Shown in pieces: positions 42,118 through 50,748 of a stretch of DNA of 64,000 nt. The DNA comes from an uncultured Bacteroides sp. (lineage in GTDB: Bacteria > Bacteroidota > Bacteroidia > Bacteroidales > Bacteroidaceae). Position 1 is the stretch's first letter, and the number at the start of each line of letters is the position of its first letter. The notes beneath the pieces are model-generated. The model was given only the letters and a program-made list of their open reading frames with translations. It did no database searches and had not been told where the DNA came from. The DNA is taken from the NCBI RefSeq assembly GCF_910578895.1, contig NZ_CAJTSC010000010.1:11310-75309 (forward strand). Reading direction: 5' to 3'. The position numbers and the translations under genes are program-made.

Positions 42118-43710
42118 TTATCTGTCGATATCCGGCACTACGTAGTCCAAGGTTCCGCCGATGGCGATAAGGTCGGCAATCTTTGCGCCGCGGCATATCG
42201 TGTCTACGGTAGACACCAGCGGAAGCCCCGTGCTGCGGAAGTGCAGGCGGTAGGGCGTTTTGTCGCCACGGCTTTCAAGGAACACGCCGAACTCGCCGCG
42301 GCTGCCTTCTACGGCGGCGTAGTAGCTGCCTTCGGGCACGCGGATAATCGGTTTCGTCTTCTCTTGGTATGCGCCTTCGGGGATGTTGTCTATCAGCTGC
42401 TCGATGATTTTCAGGCTTTCCATGATTTCATCCATACGGATGAGGTAGCGTGCCCAGGAGTCGCCCTCGTTGCGTACAATCTCTTTGAAGTCCGTCTTGC
42501 CATATACGCCGTAAGGCATGCGCTTGCGCACATCGCACGCCCAGCCGCTGGCACGGCCTGTGCCGCCGGTGGCGCCGAAAGCTATGGCGTCTTCGCGTGA
42601 CAGGATGCCTACGCCCTTCAGGCGTTGCTGCGCGATGATGTTTCCCGTAAACACATCGTGATATTCGTGCAGGATGCCGCGCAGGTAGGGAATGAATGCT
42701 TTTACTTTCTTCTGGAAGTCGGGAGCGATGTCGGCTTGCACGCCGCCAATCGTGTTGTAGTTCATGATGAGCCGTCCGCCGCAAGTCCCTTCAAAGATAT
42801 CCAGGATTTTCTCGCGGTCGCGGAAGCCGTAGAAGAATGCGGTCAGCGCGCCGAGGTCCATTGCCAGGCAGGAGTAGAAAAGCAGGTGGGAGTCTATGCG
42901 TTGCAGCTCGTCCATGATGGTGCGGATGTACTGCACGCGCTCGCTCACCTCTATGCCCATGGCCTTTTCGATGCACATGCACAGGGCATGGCGGTTCTGG
43001 TGGGCGCCCAGATAGTCCAGCCGGTCGGTCAGCGCCAGCGTCTGCGGGTATGTCAGGCTTTCGCACATCTTCTCGATGCCCCGGTGGATATATCCGCAAT
43101 TGGCATCGATTTTCTCGATGGTCTCGCCTTCCAGCGATACGCGGAAGCGCATTACGCCGTGGGTTGCGGGGTGTTGCGGTCCGATGTTCACCACATATTC
43201 ATCGTCGCCGAAGAGTTGCGACTCTTTGTTCCTTACCGTTCCGTCCGGGTTGAGTTTCAACTCGGTAGTGGTGTCGATGGTCTCCTCATTGTCCATGCGC
43301 AGCGGGTTCTGTGCTTCCGGGTCGTCGTCTTTGCGCAGCGGGTGGCCCACCCAGTCGTTGCGCAGGTAGAGGCGTCGCATGTCGGGATGCCCGATGAAAA
43401 CCACGCCGTAGAAGTCGAATACTTCACGCTCCAGGAAGTCGGCGGCTTTCCAGATATCGCACACGGAGGGGATTTCGGGGTGTTCGCGGTCGAGGGTGGC
43501 GGTACGTACCGCAATCCGCCTGCCGGTGACCGTAGACTCCAGCTGATAGACCGCGCCAAGCCCGCGGGGAGTATCGGGAGTGTCTTTGTCGGCGTCAGGT
43601 TCGCCCCAGTCCATGCCGGTAAGGCATTCCAGGAAGTCCATCTGTTCTTCTTGCCGCAGGCGCAGCATTTCGTCGTGCAAGGCTGCGGGTTCTATATATC
43701 TTATTTCCAT
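42118..43710 (-). CDS. nuoCD: Fused complex I subunit NuoCD
   Basis: The 530-residue protein joins the 30-kDa NuoC and 49-kDa NuoD subunits, which sit next to the quinone site. The NuoC part (about 1-135) includes WKAADFLEREVFDFYGVVFI and HPDMRRLYLRNDW. The NuoD part begins after about residue 170 with VNIGPQHPATHGVMRFRVSL and continues with NCGYIHRGIEKMCESLTYPQ. RASGWACDVRKRMPYGVY and the C-terminal LIAIGGTLDYVVPDIDR follow. Such fusions are common in Bacteroidetes and enterobacteria. It lies 35 bp after nuoB. Confidence 0.96.
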   Translation of the reverse strand: MEIRYIEPAALHDEMLRLRQEEQMDFLECLTGMDWGEPDADKDTPDTPRGLGAVYQLESTVTGRRIAVRTATLDREHPEIPSVCDIWKAADFLEREVFDFYGVVFIGHPDMRRLYLRNDWVGHPLRKDDDPEAQNPLRMDNEETIDTTTELKLNPDGTVRNKESQLFGDDEYVVNIGPQHPATHGVMRFRVSLEGETIEKIDANCGYIHRGIEKMCESLTYPQTLALTDRLDYLGAHQNRHALCMCIEKAMGIEVSERVQYIRTIMDELQRIDSHLLFYSCLAMDLGALTAFFYGFRDREKILDIFEGTCGGRLIMNYNTIGGVQADIAPDFQKKVKAFIPYLRGILHEYHDVFTGNIIAQQRLKGVGILSREDAIAFGATGGTGRASGWACDVRKRMPYGVYGKTDFKEIVRNEGDSWARYLIRMDEIMESLKIIEQLIDNIPEGAYQEKTKPIIRVPEGSYYAAVEGSRGEFGVFLESRGDKTPYRLHFRSTGLPLVSTVDTICRGAKIADLIAIGGTLDYVVPDIDR

Positions 43711-43745
43711 AATTTATAGCGTTTGATGGGGGTGGCGGGTGCCGG

Positions 43746-44336
43746 TCACTCGTCACCGTTTTTCTCTTCTTTTCGGTTTACTCCACCAAAGTATTTCTCT
43801 ATTTTTACTTTGCGTTGCAACTGCATCATTCCGTAGTAGAATGCTTCGGGGCGGGGAGGACATCCCGGGATGTATACGTCTACCGGCAAAATCTTGTCCA
43901 CTCCGTTGACAACGTGATAGGATTTCTTGAACGGACCGCCGCTGACGGCGCAACCGCCTACGGCTACCACATACTTGGGGTCCGCCATCTGGTCGTACAG
44001 GCGCTTCAGCACCGGTGCCATCTTGTTGGTGATTGTTCCGCACACCATAATCATGTCTGCCTGGCGCGGACTGGCGCGGGCTACTTCGAACCCGAAGCGC
44101 GCCATGTCATAACGCGCCGCGCCGAGGGCCATGAATTCGATACCGCAACAGCTTGTTGCAAACGTAAGCGGCCACAGCGAGTTGCTGCGTCCCCAGTTGA
44201 CGAAATCGTCCAGAACGCCGAGAGCCACATTGGCGCCTTCGGCGTTAAGCTCCCGGACCAGTTTCTCCAACGTCTCGTTGTCTGTAAACTCCTCATAAGG
44301 GATGGATTTTATGTTGGGTTTCTTCGTTACTTCCAT
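43746..44336 (-). CDS. nuoB: Complex I iron-sulfur subunit NuoB
   Basis: NuoB holds cluster N2, the last iron-sulfur centre before quinone. The 196-residue protein starts [17 protein letters not shown]. It contains the tandem cysteines in [40 protein letters not shown], the VGGCAVSGG loop, and [17 protein letters not shown] with the last ligand cysteine. The start at 44336 overlaps the nuoA stop by 10 bp, the usual nuoA-nuoB overlap. A longer in-frame extension upstream lies inside nuoA and was rejected. Confidence 0.96.
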   Translation of the reverse strand: MEVTKKPNIKSIPYEEFTDNETLEKLVRELNAEGANVALGVLDDFVNWGRSNSLWPLTFATSCCGIEFMALGAARYDMARFGFEVARASPRQADMIMVCGTITNKMAPVLKRLYDQMADPKYVVAVGGCAVSGGPFKKSYHVVNGVDKILPVDVYIPGCPPRPEAFYYGMMQLQRKVKIEKYFGGVNRKEEKNGDE

Positions 44337-44677
44337 TCCAAAGCTCCTTTCCTCCAGGCGTATGCAAGGCCCAGAATCAATATGACAAGGAAAAACAAAA
44401 TGCTGAAAAGCCCGGCTGCCCCGAACTCGCGTGTGATGACTGCCCACGGAAACAGGAATACCGTCTCCACCTCGAACATCAGAAACAGGATGGCAAACAG
44501 ATAGTAGCCTACCCGGAACTGCATCCATGATTTGCCGCGCGTGGGGATGCCACATTCGTACGGCTCCATCTTCTGTGTGTTGTACGAACGGGGAGCTATC
44601 GCATTGGACAATGCGATGACGATGCCCACGAACGCAATTGCCGTCAACAGGACGACTACTAACAACGTAAAGTTCAT
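44327..44677 (-). CDS. nuoA: Complex I membrane subunit NuoA
   Basis: NuoA is a three-helix subunit near the quinone chamber. The 116-residue protein has [20 protein letters not shown], with the conserved YECG loop, then [20 protein letters not shown] with its buried acidic residues, and a third helix. It is the first gene of the operon. Genes nuoE, nuoF and nuoG are absent, so the electron donor is probably not NADH directly. Confidence 0.96.
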   Translation of the reverse strand: MNFTLLVVVLLTAIAFVGIVIALSNAIAPRSYNTQKMEPYECGIPTRGKSWMQFRVGYYLFAILFLMFEVETVFLFPWAVITREFGAAGLFSILFFLVILILGLAYAWRKGALEWK

Positions 44678-45085
44678 AAATCCGATAAGATTTTAGATAA
44701 GTATATATTTACAATCAGTTTATAAGATAATTAATCATCAGTACTTATATAAATATAGGCGCACTGCAACAAATGCGGTGATAAAGTGGCAGGATGTGTC
44801 GCTTTCGGGGTGCAAAGATATAACAACTCTCTCTCAAGCTGCTATCTCCACATGACAAAAAAAGGTAGTTTTTACACTTTTTATACTTAAGAGCCTGTCC
44901 CGAGTTATGCGGACAATCATTCGCGATTTTCTTCGGAAAGGCTCTTGTCCGCCTCACGTTTTTTTCATTTAAACACTGCACTCCCCGTGTCGGCTTCCGG
45001 TTCCGGGCACGAAAGGCGATAGCTTCCTCTGACTCCTCCTGATTCAAACTTCCGGCTTATGGCTCTAACCGCGACCGGTCGCGCG
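44678..45085. promoter_or_regulatory. nuo promoter region
   Basis: The -7 match is CAAAGATA at 44813-44820 (TATCTTTG on the reverse strand), 136 bp before nuoA, giving a long leader. Further up, GCGGACAA/TTGTCCGC (44909-44916 and 44945-44952) form a hairpin next to GAGCCTGT, an element-B-like end. CGCGACCGGTCGCG (45070-45083) is a perfect 14-bp palindrome two bases from the trkH stop. No gene is seen in this 408-bp gap. Confidence 0.45.
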
Positions 45086-46537
45086 TCAGTTCCGCTTCCA
45101 GAACTCAGGGGTGAACAGGAGCAGGACGGTGAACAGCTCCAGGCGTCCCAGCAGCATGAGGAATGCCAACAGCCACTTTGCTGCATCGGGCAGGGCGTTC
45201 CATGAGTATGCCGGTCCCGTCTCACCCAGTCCGGGACCCATATTGCTGATGCTGGATATGACACAGCCCACAGACTCTTTGGTTCCTATCCCCATTTCCA
45301 TCATTATCAATATGCTGACGATGCTGATAATGGCGTATAAGAAAAAGAATGCCAGCACGGTGGAGACGATGGAAGGGGATATCACCTGTTTGTTTACGCG
45401 CACCGGCAATACGGCGTTGGGGTGGAGGATATGTTTGAACTCGTTGCGCGATACTTTGGCAAGGATAACCATCCGGATACATTTTATTCCGCCGGTGGTG
45501 CTGCCCGCGCATGCCCCCATCAGCATCACCACGGTCAGCAATCCCCAAAGCATGGGCGTCCACAGCATGTAGTCGTCTGTGGCAAAACCGGTGGAGGTGT
45601 GCAGGGATATGACCTGGAACAACGCTTTACGGAAAGCCTCTTCCACACCCACCGCACTGGTATGATAGAGGATAACGGTGATGATGGCGGTAAAGCCGGC
45701 TACCGACCAGAAATACCATTTCAACTCGGCATTGTCGATAATCTTTTTGAATTTCCGGTTGACGAAGAACAGTAGCAGCGTAAAGTTGATGCCGGAAATG
45801 AACATGAACAGCGAGATAACGTATTCTATGTAAGGGGAATTGTAGTGCGCTATGCTCGCCTGTTTGGTAGAGAACCCTCCGGTTCCCGTAGTGGCAAAGG
45901 CATGGCATATACTATCGAACCAGTTCATGCCGCCCAGCATCAGCAGGGCTACAAGGATAAGCGTAAGTCCGGTATAGATGCTCCATATCCATTTGGCTGT
46001 GATGCCGATGCGCGGGTGCACCTTGTCGTGTGTGGGACCGCTTGCCTCGGCGGCAAACACCTGCAGCCCGCTCACCCCGAAGATGGGCAGCACCGCGATG
46101 GTAAACAGGATAATCCCCAGTCCGCCTATCCATTGCGTCATGTTGCGCCAAAACAGCAGTCCGGGAGGCAATGTCTCTATGTTGTCCAGTATGGTGGCTC
46201 CTGTGCTGGTAAAGCCGGATATGGTTTCGAAGAAAGCATTCGTGATGTCGGGGATGTGCCCGCTAAGATAGAAAGGCAGCATGCCGAAAATAGAGAAAAT
46301 CACCCACACAAGGCTGACCAGCACATAGCCGTCGCGGCGGGTCAGCTGCTTGTCGCTGCCTTTTCCGGCGATAACCATAAGCATGCCCGCTCCCGCCGTG
46401 ATGCCTGCCGATTTCCAGAAGTCCAGCAGCGCATCGTCGTTATAATAGAGCGATATTGCCGAGCATGCCAGCAACATGACTGTTTCCAGCAGCAGCAGGA
46501 TGCCGATAATCCGTATGATTGTCTTAAACTTGATCAC
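45086..46537 (-). CDS. trkH: Potassium uptake protein TrkH
   Basis: TrkH is the membrane channel of the Trk potassium system. The 483-residue protein has the four selectivity-filter repeats: ISGFTSTGATILDN, FATTGTGGFSTKQAS, LHTSTGFATDDYML and ISSISNMGPGLGETG. ACAGSTTGGIKCIR lies between the third and fourth. The length is normal. trkA, its regulatory partner, is encoded just upstream on the same strand, beyond 167 bp of AATTCAAAATT-type repeats. Confidence 0.96.
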   Translation of the reverse strand: MIKFKTIIRIIGILLLLETVMLLACSAISLYYNDDALLDFWKSAGITAGAGMLMVIAGKGSDKQLTRRDGYVLVSLVWVIFSIFGMLPFYLSGHIPDITNAFFETISGFTSTGATILDNIETLPPGLLFWRNMTQWIGGLGIILFTIAVLPIFGVSGLQVFAAEASGPTHDKVHPRIGITAKWIWSIYTGLTLILVALLMLGGMNWFDSICHAFATTGTGGFSTKQASIAHYNSPYIEYVISLFMFISGINFTLLLFFVNRKFKKIIDNAELKWYFWSVAGFTAIITVILYHTSAVGVEEAFRKALFQVISLHTSTGFATDDYMLWTPMLWGLLTVVMLMGACAGSTTGGIKCIRMVILAKVSRNEFKHILHPNAVLPVRVNKQVISPSIVSTVLAFFFLYAIISIVSILIMMEMGIGTKESVGCVISSISNMGPGLGETGPAYSWNALPDAAKWLLAFLMLLGRLELFTVLLLFTPEFWKRN

Positions 46538-46704
46538 AGTTGTTTGAATTATGAATTTTGAATTATGAATTTTGAATTGCCTTTCGGATTATTATCTTTC
46601 AGATTATTGCTTTTCAGATCATTATCTTTCGAATTATTGCCTTTCATATTTATTCCCCTTCGAACAGCGCAGCCCATTCAAAATTCAAAATTCATAATTC
46701 AAAA
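46538..46704. repeat. AATTCAAAATTCATAATTC simple repeats between trkA and trkH
   Basis: Several 9-10-bp TTATGAATTTTGAA units, ATTATCTTTCAGATTATTGC-type units and a terminal inverted copy fill the gap. Similar text occurs at 29603-29640, 35738-35774, 48055-48145 and 63685-64000. Confidence 0.65.
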
Positions 46705-48045
46705 TTAATTAAAGTACTTCTCTATTTTCTTAATCATCATGCCCAAGCAGAACACCACCACATGGTCGCCGGGCAATATTTGCGTGTTACCCATAACCAC
46801 CACACCTTCGCCGTTGCGTATCAGTCCGCCGATTGTGGTTCCTTTGGGTAGTCCGAGGTCTTTCACCTGGTGTTTGGTTATCTTTGAGCCGGGCTTCACG
46901 GTAAACTCCGCCACGTCGGCGTTGGCAAAGGTCAGGCATTTCACGTTGCTCACGTCGGCATCCAGCATCATCTGGTAGATATGGCTGGCGGCAATCATCT
47001 TTTTGTTGATTACTGTTCCGATGTCAAGGCTTTCCGCCATGCCTATGTAGTCTATGTTCTCTACTTCCGCCACGGTCTTGCTTACCCCCATGCGCTTTGC
47101 CGCCAGGCAGGCGAGGATGTTTGTCTCCGAGTTTCCGGTCAGTGCCACGAAAGCCTCGGTGTTCTTCAGCCCTTCCTCGATAAGCAGGTCCATGTCGCGC
47201 CCGTCTCCGTTGATAATCATTGTTTTATCATCCAACAGCTCGGTCAGGCGGTTACACCGGTTCAGGTCGTTGTCCACAATCTTCACCTGCATGTAGTCGG
47301 GGACGTATTGTGCCGTGCGCACGGCGATGCGGCTTCCGCCCATAATCATTACATTGCGCACATCGGCATAATCTTCCTTGCCCGCTATCTTGCGGATATA
47401 CGGGACGAACTTGCGGGTAGTGGTGAAATAGACAATGTCGTGCAGCTTTATCACATCATCGCCGCGCGGTATCAGGGTTTCGCTTGCGCGTTTGATGGCT
47501 ACCACGTGGTAGGGCAGTTCCGGTCCGCCCAGCTGGTGCAGGGGGATGTTCAGGATTTCCGCTTTCTCGCGCATCTTGGCACCTATCAAAATCAGCGCGC
47601 CGCCGCAGAACTCCCACCATTGGCGCACCCAGCTCATGCGGATGGAAGACACAATCTCCTTTGCCGCAAGCATTTCCGGATAGATGAGCGAGTCCACTCC
47701 CAACTTCTGGAAGAACTCCTTGTTTTTGGGCAACAGGTATTCGTAATTGTCGATGCGCCCTACGGTCTTTACCGCACCGAGATTGGTGGCGAGCATGCAT
47801 GCAGTGATGTTCCGGCTTTCGTCGGGCGTCACGGCGATGAAGAGGTCGGCTTCTCCTGCTCCCACTTCCTTCAGTCCCTTGATGGAAGTGGGCGATGCGG
47901 TGACGGTCATCAGGTCGAAGTTGTTCCCGAGCGTGCTCAGCCGTTCTTCGTTGTCGTCCATTAATATGATGTCCTGTTTCTCGCGGGACAATAGCTTTGC
48001 CAAGTGTGTGCCTACTGCGCCGGCACCTGCAATGATTATCTTCAC
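46705..48045 (-). CDS. trkA: Trk system potassium regulatory protein TrkA
   Basis: TrkA forms the cytoplasmic gating ring of TrkH. The 446-residue protein has two RCK units. Each has a nucleotide-binding fold (MKIIIAGAGAVGTHLAKLLS at the N-terminus; NVMIMGGSRIAVRTAQYV near 230) followed by a TrkA-C domain. The conserved D in ILMDDNEERLSTL and VKIVDNDLNRCNRL binds the ribose. The length and two-unit layout are standard. Confidence 0.96.
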   Translation of the reverse strand: MKIIIAGAGAVGTHLAKLLSREKQDIILMDDNEERLSTLGNNFDLMTVTASPTSIKGLKEVGAGEADLFIAVTPDESRNITACMLATNLGAVKTVGRIDNYEYLLPKNKEFFQKLGVDSLIYPEMLAAKEIVSSIRMSWVRQWWEFCGGALILIGAKMREKAEILNIPLHQLGGPELPYHVVAIKRASETLIPRGDDVIKLHDIVYFTTTRKFVPYIRKIAGKEDYADVRNVMIMGGSRIAVRTAQYVPDYMQVKIVDNDLNRCNRLTELLDDKTMIINGDGRDMDLLIEEGLKNTEAFVALTGNSETNILACLAAKRMGVSKTVAEVENIDYIGMAESLDIGTVINKKMIAASHIYQMMLDADVSNVKCLTFANADVAEFTVKPGSKITKHQVKDLGLPKGTTIGGLIRNGEGVVVMGNTQILPGDHVVVFCLGMMIKKIEKYFN

Positions 48046-48121
48046 GGTTGTTTTTTTAATTTTAAATTTTGAATTCTGAATTTTGAATTGCCCTGCGGAA
48101 CAAGCGCAGCTAATTCAAAAT

Positions 48122-50029
48122 TCAAAATTCATAATTCCAAATTGATTGATAAATACCTTCTTCATCCATCCCGCACAGCCGATACAGTTCCTGCACCGTG
48201 CCGTGCTCTATAAATGCGTCGGGCACGCCGATGCGCGCCACGTGCGGAGTGTAATTGTTGTCCGCCATGAATTCCAGCACGGCGCTTCCCATGCCGCCTT
48301 CCCGTACGCCGTCCTCTATGGTGACGATACGCCTGAAGTTGCGTCCCGCCTCGTGCAGCAACTCCTCATCCAGCGGTTTGAGGAAGCGCAGGTCGTAGTG
48401 GGCTATGGAGAGTCCTTTCTCCGTTTCCATCCGCTTGATGGCACGTGCGGCAATGTTCCCTATCGGGCCGAGGGTGATGACGGCAAGGTCTTTGCCGTCT
48501 TTCAGTTTGCGTCCTTTGCCTACGGGAATCTCTTCCAGCGGACATTTCCAATCCGCCAGCACGCCCCGTCCGCGCGGATAGCGGATGACGAACGGGCCTT
48601 TGTCCGGCAACTGTGCCGTATACATCAGGCGGCGCAGTTCATGTTCGTCCATAGGCGAGGATATGGTCATGTTCGGGATGGGACGGAAGTAGGCAAGGTC
48701 GTACACGCCGTGATGCGTAGGCCCGTCTTCGCCCACCAGTCCGGCGCGGTCCAGGCAGAGCACTACCGGCAGCCTCAGCAGGGCGATGTCGTGTATCACG
48801 TTGTCGTAAGCCCGCTGCATGAAAGACGAATAAATGTTGCAGAACGGTTGCAACCCCTCTTTTGCCATGCCGCCGGAGAATGTGGCTGCATGCCCTTCGG
48901 CAATGCCTACGTCGAACGCCCGGTCGGGCATGGACTTCATCAATATGTTCATGGAGCATCCTGTGGGCATGGCGGGAGTCACCCCCACTATCTTCGGATT
49001 CTTCTCGGCAAGCTCCACCAACGTCTCGCCGAATACGGTCTGGTAGAGGGGCGGCAGGTTGCCGGTGTCGGCAGTGATGCGCTCTCCGGTTTCGGGGTCG
49101 AACCTGCCCGGTGCATGCCAGGTGCCCGGGTCTTTCTCGGCAGGTGCAAAGCCTTTGCCCTTTACGGTATGCAGGTGGAGTATTTTAGGTCCTTGCAAAT
49201 CTTTTATGTCCCGCAGGATGCGTGCAAGGTTCTTTACGTCGTGTCCGTTTATAGGACCGAAGTACCGTATGTTCATCCCCTCGAAGATATTCTGCTGCTG
49301 GGCGGCGATTGACTTCAGGCTGTTCGCAAAGCGAATCAGCGCCTTGCGCCTGTCTTCATTCAGCACGCCCATCCTGAACAGCATCTTCGATGCCTTGAAG
49401 CGCAGTTGGTTGTAGCGGTTGGAGGTTGTCAGGTTGAACAGGTACTGCTTCATGCCGCCTACGCTGCGGTCTATCGCCATGTCGTTGTCATTGAGGATAA
49501 TCAACAGGTTGTTGGCGGTGGACGAAACATTGTTCAGCCCCTCGAAGGCAAGGCCGCCGCTCATGCTTCCGTCGCCGATGACCGCCACTACACGGCGCTC
49601 TGTCTCCCCTTTCCTGGCTGCGGCAACGGCCATGCCCAGGGCTGCCGATATGGAATTGGAAGCATGTCCGCAGGCAAAGGTATCGTAATCGCTCTCCGCC
49701 GGAGTGGGGAAGGGGCGTATGCCTTTGAACTTCCGGTTGGTGCAGAACGTCTCGCGGCGTCCGGTCAGCATCTTATGCCCGTATGCCTGATGTCCCACGT
49801 CCCATACGATGCGGTCGTAGGGCGTATTGTAGACATAGTGCAGCGCAACGGTCAGTTCCACCGTGCCCAAACTGGCAGCGAAATGTCCCGGGTTGCGCGA
49901 AAGTTCCTGGATGATGTCTTGCCTTAATTCTTCGCAAACCTCCGGGAGTTGCTCCACACTCAGTCTGCGCAGGTCTTCCGGATAGGAAATGGAATCAAGC
50001 AAGTTATATGTTGTTGCTTCTGTTTTCAT
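48122..50029 (-). CDS. dxs: 1-deoxy-D-xylulose-5-phosphate synthase Dxs
   Basis: Dxs condenses pyruvate and glyceraldehyde 3-phosphate, the first step of the non-mevalonate isoprenoid pathway. The 635-residue protein has the thiamine-diphosphate motif [16 protein letters not shown] and the early [20 protein letters not shown]. The central [35 protein letters not shown] and [18 protein letters not shown] follow. The start [14 protein letters not shown] at 50029 was chosen; an upstream in-frame ATG would overlap the promoter box at 50054. Confidence 0.97.
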   Translation of the reverse strand: MKTEATTYNLLDSISYPEDLRRLSVEQLPEVCEELRQDIIQELSRNPGHFAASLGTVELTVALHYVYNTPYDRIVWDVGHQAYGHKMLTGRRETFCTNRKFKGIRPFPTPAESDYDTFACGHASNSISAALGMAVAAARKGETERRVVAVIGDGSMSGGLAFEGLNNVSSTANNLLIILNDNDMAIDRSVGGMKQYLFNLTTSNRYNQLRFKASKMLFRMGVLNEDRRKALIRFANSLKSIAAQQQNIFEGMNIRYFGPINGHDVKNLARILRDIKDLQGPKILHLHTVKGKGFAPAEKDPGTWHAPGRFDPETGERITADTGNLPPLYQTVFGETLVELAEKNPKIVGVTPAMPTGCSMNILMKSMPDRAFDVGIAEGHAATFSGGMAKEGLQPFCNIYSSFMQRAYDNVIHDIALLRLPVVLCLDRAGLVGEDGPTHHGVYDLAYFRPIPNMTISSPMDEHELRRLMYTAQLPDKGPFVIRYPRGRGVLADWKCPLEEIPVGKGRKLKDGKDLAVITLGPIGNIAARAIKRMETEKGLSIAHYDLRFLKPLDEELLHEAGRNFRRIVTIEDGVREGGMGSAVLEFMADNNYTPHVARIGVPDAFIEHGTVQELYRLCGMDEEGIYQSIWNYEF

Positions 50030-50053
50030 CACTGTGCTGAAGATTACAAGATG

Positions 50054-50061
50054 CAAAAATA
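50054..50061 (-). promoter_or_regulatory. -7 box for dxs
   Basis: CAAAAATA is TATTTTTG on the reverse strand and fits TAnnTTTG, 25 bp before the chosen ATG. Confidence 0.5.
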
Positions 50062-50218
50062 ACAAAAGAAAACGGATTGCGATAAAAAGACCTGTAAATT
50101 CCTTGTACTTTTTACTGTAAATTCATGTGGCATTATATTAAAATCTTCTCGTACTTTTTTGTAGTCGTGTCCTCATGTAGCCTATTCCTCTTCTAACTTT
50201 ACCAGTTGCCATATATAA

Positions 50219-50258
50219 AATTTCCTGCCCATATACAGTGATATAAGCAGGAAATCAT
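50219..50258 (-). terminator. Terminator of the RHS-immunity transcript
   Basis: TTTCCTGC (50221-50228) pairs with GCAGGAAA (50247-50254), and on the reverse strand the stem runs into TTTTATA. The remaining gap 50062-50330 is AT-rich and shows no gene. Confidence 0.6.
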
Positions 50259-50330
50259 TTTAACTGTAATTATCTTGATTCGGGAGTGTTTTATCAAAAT
50301 TGCAGTTGTTTCATAAATTACCTTATCTGA

Positions 50331-50744
50331 TTAGGGGTCAACAACGAAACTTATAACTCTACCATCATTTTTCCTGATTTCTATATAAACTGTGCGTCCT
50401 CCCCAAATTATGCCTTCTTTTGTGGTTATAGGGTCAGGAAAAGAACTCATGATATACCAAACACTATCAACCTGGTTAATTCTGAAAGGCTTTTGGTTAT
50501 TCATTTCCTTTTCCCCTAAGAATTCTTTTATCATAGGTTCCACTACTTTGTATGCTATTTCCGCAGTGGGAACTTCATCACCGGACCAATGTTTTGGAAT
50601 ATAAGTCGAAAGAGAATCAAAAACTTCAGGATAATACCTTGTGAGTGTAGTGTCCACAACGTAGTCGGAAGGGGTATTACTCCCTTTTCTTGAACAGCTT
50701 ACCATCAGTAAGAGTAGCAATGCGACAAATAAAAGTTTCTTCAT
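50331..50744 (-). CDS. NTF2-fold immunity lipoprotein
   Basis: The 137-residue protein has a lipoprotein signal (MKKLLFVALLLLLMVSCS, cysteine near 17). Its body resembles the NTF2-fold immunity family (YhhH type): TAEIAYKVVEPMIKEFLGE, then WYIMSSFPDP and the closing GGRTVYIEIRKNDGRVISFV. Such proteins neutralise the C-terminal toxins of RHS or CDI systems. Its start is 4 bp downstream of the stop of the RHS toxin tip, the expected order toxin-immunity. The lipoprotein signal implies protection in the periplasm or at a membrane. The start at 50744 was preferred over 50771, which adds nine residues before the signal. Confidence 0.78.
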   Translation of the reverse strand: MKKLLFVALLLLLMVSCSRKGSNTPSDYVVDTTLTRYYPEVFDSLSTYIPKHWSGDEVPTAEIAYKVVEPMIKEFLGEKEMNNQKPFRINQVDSVWYIMSSFPDPITTKEGIIWGGRTVYIEIRKNDGRVISFVVDP

Positions 50745-50748
50745 ACGT

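Noticed and set aside
50030..50330. Thiamine-pyrophosphate riboswitch before dxs
   Set aside because: The dxs leader is only about 20-25 bases after the -7 box, too short, and no THI-box text is seen.
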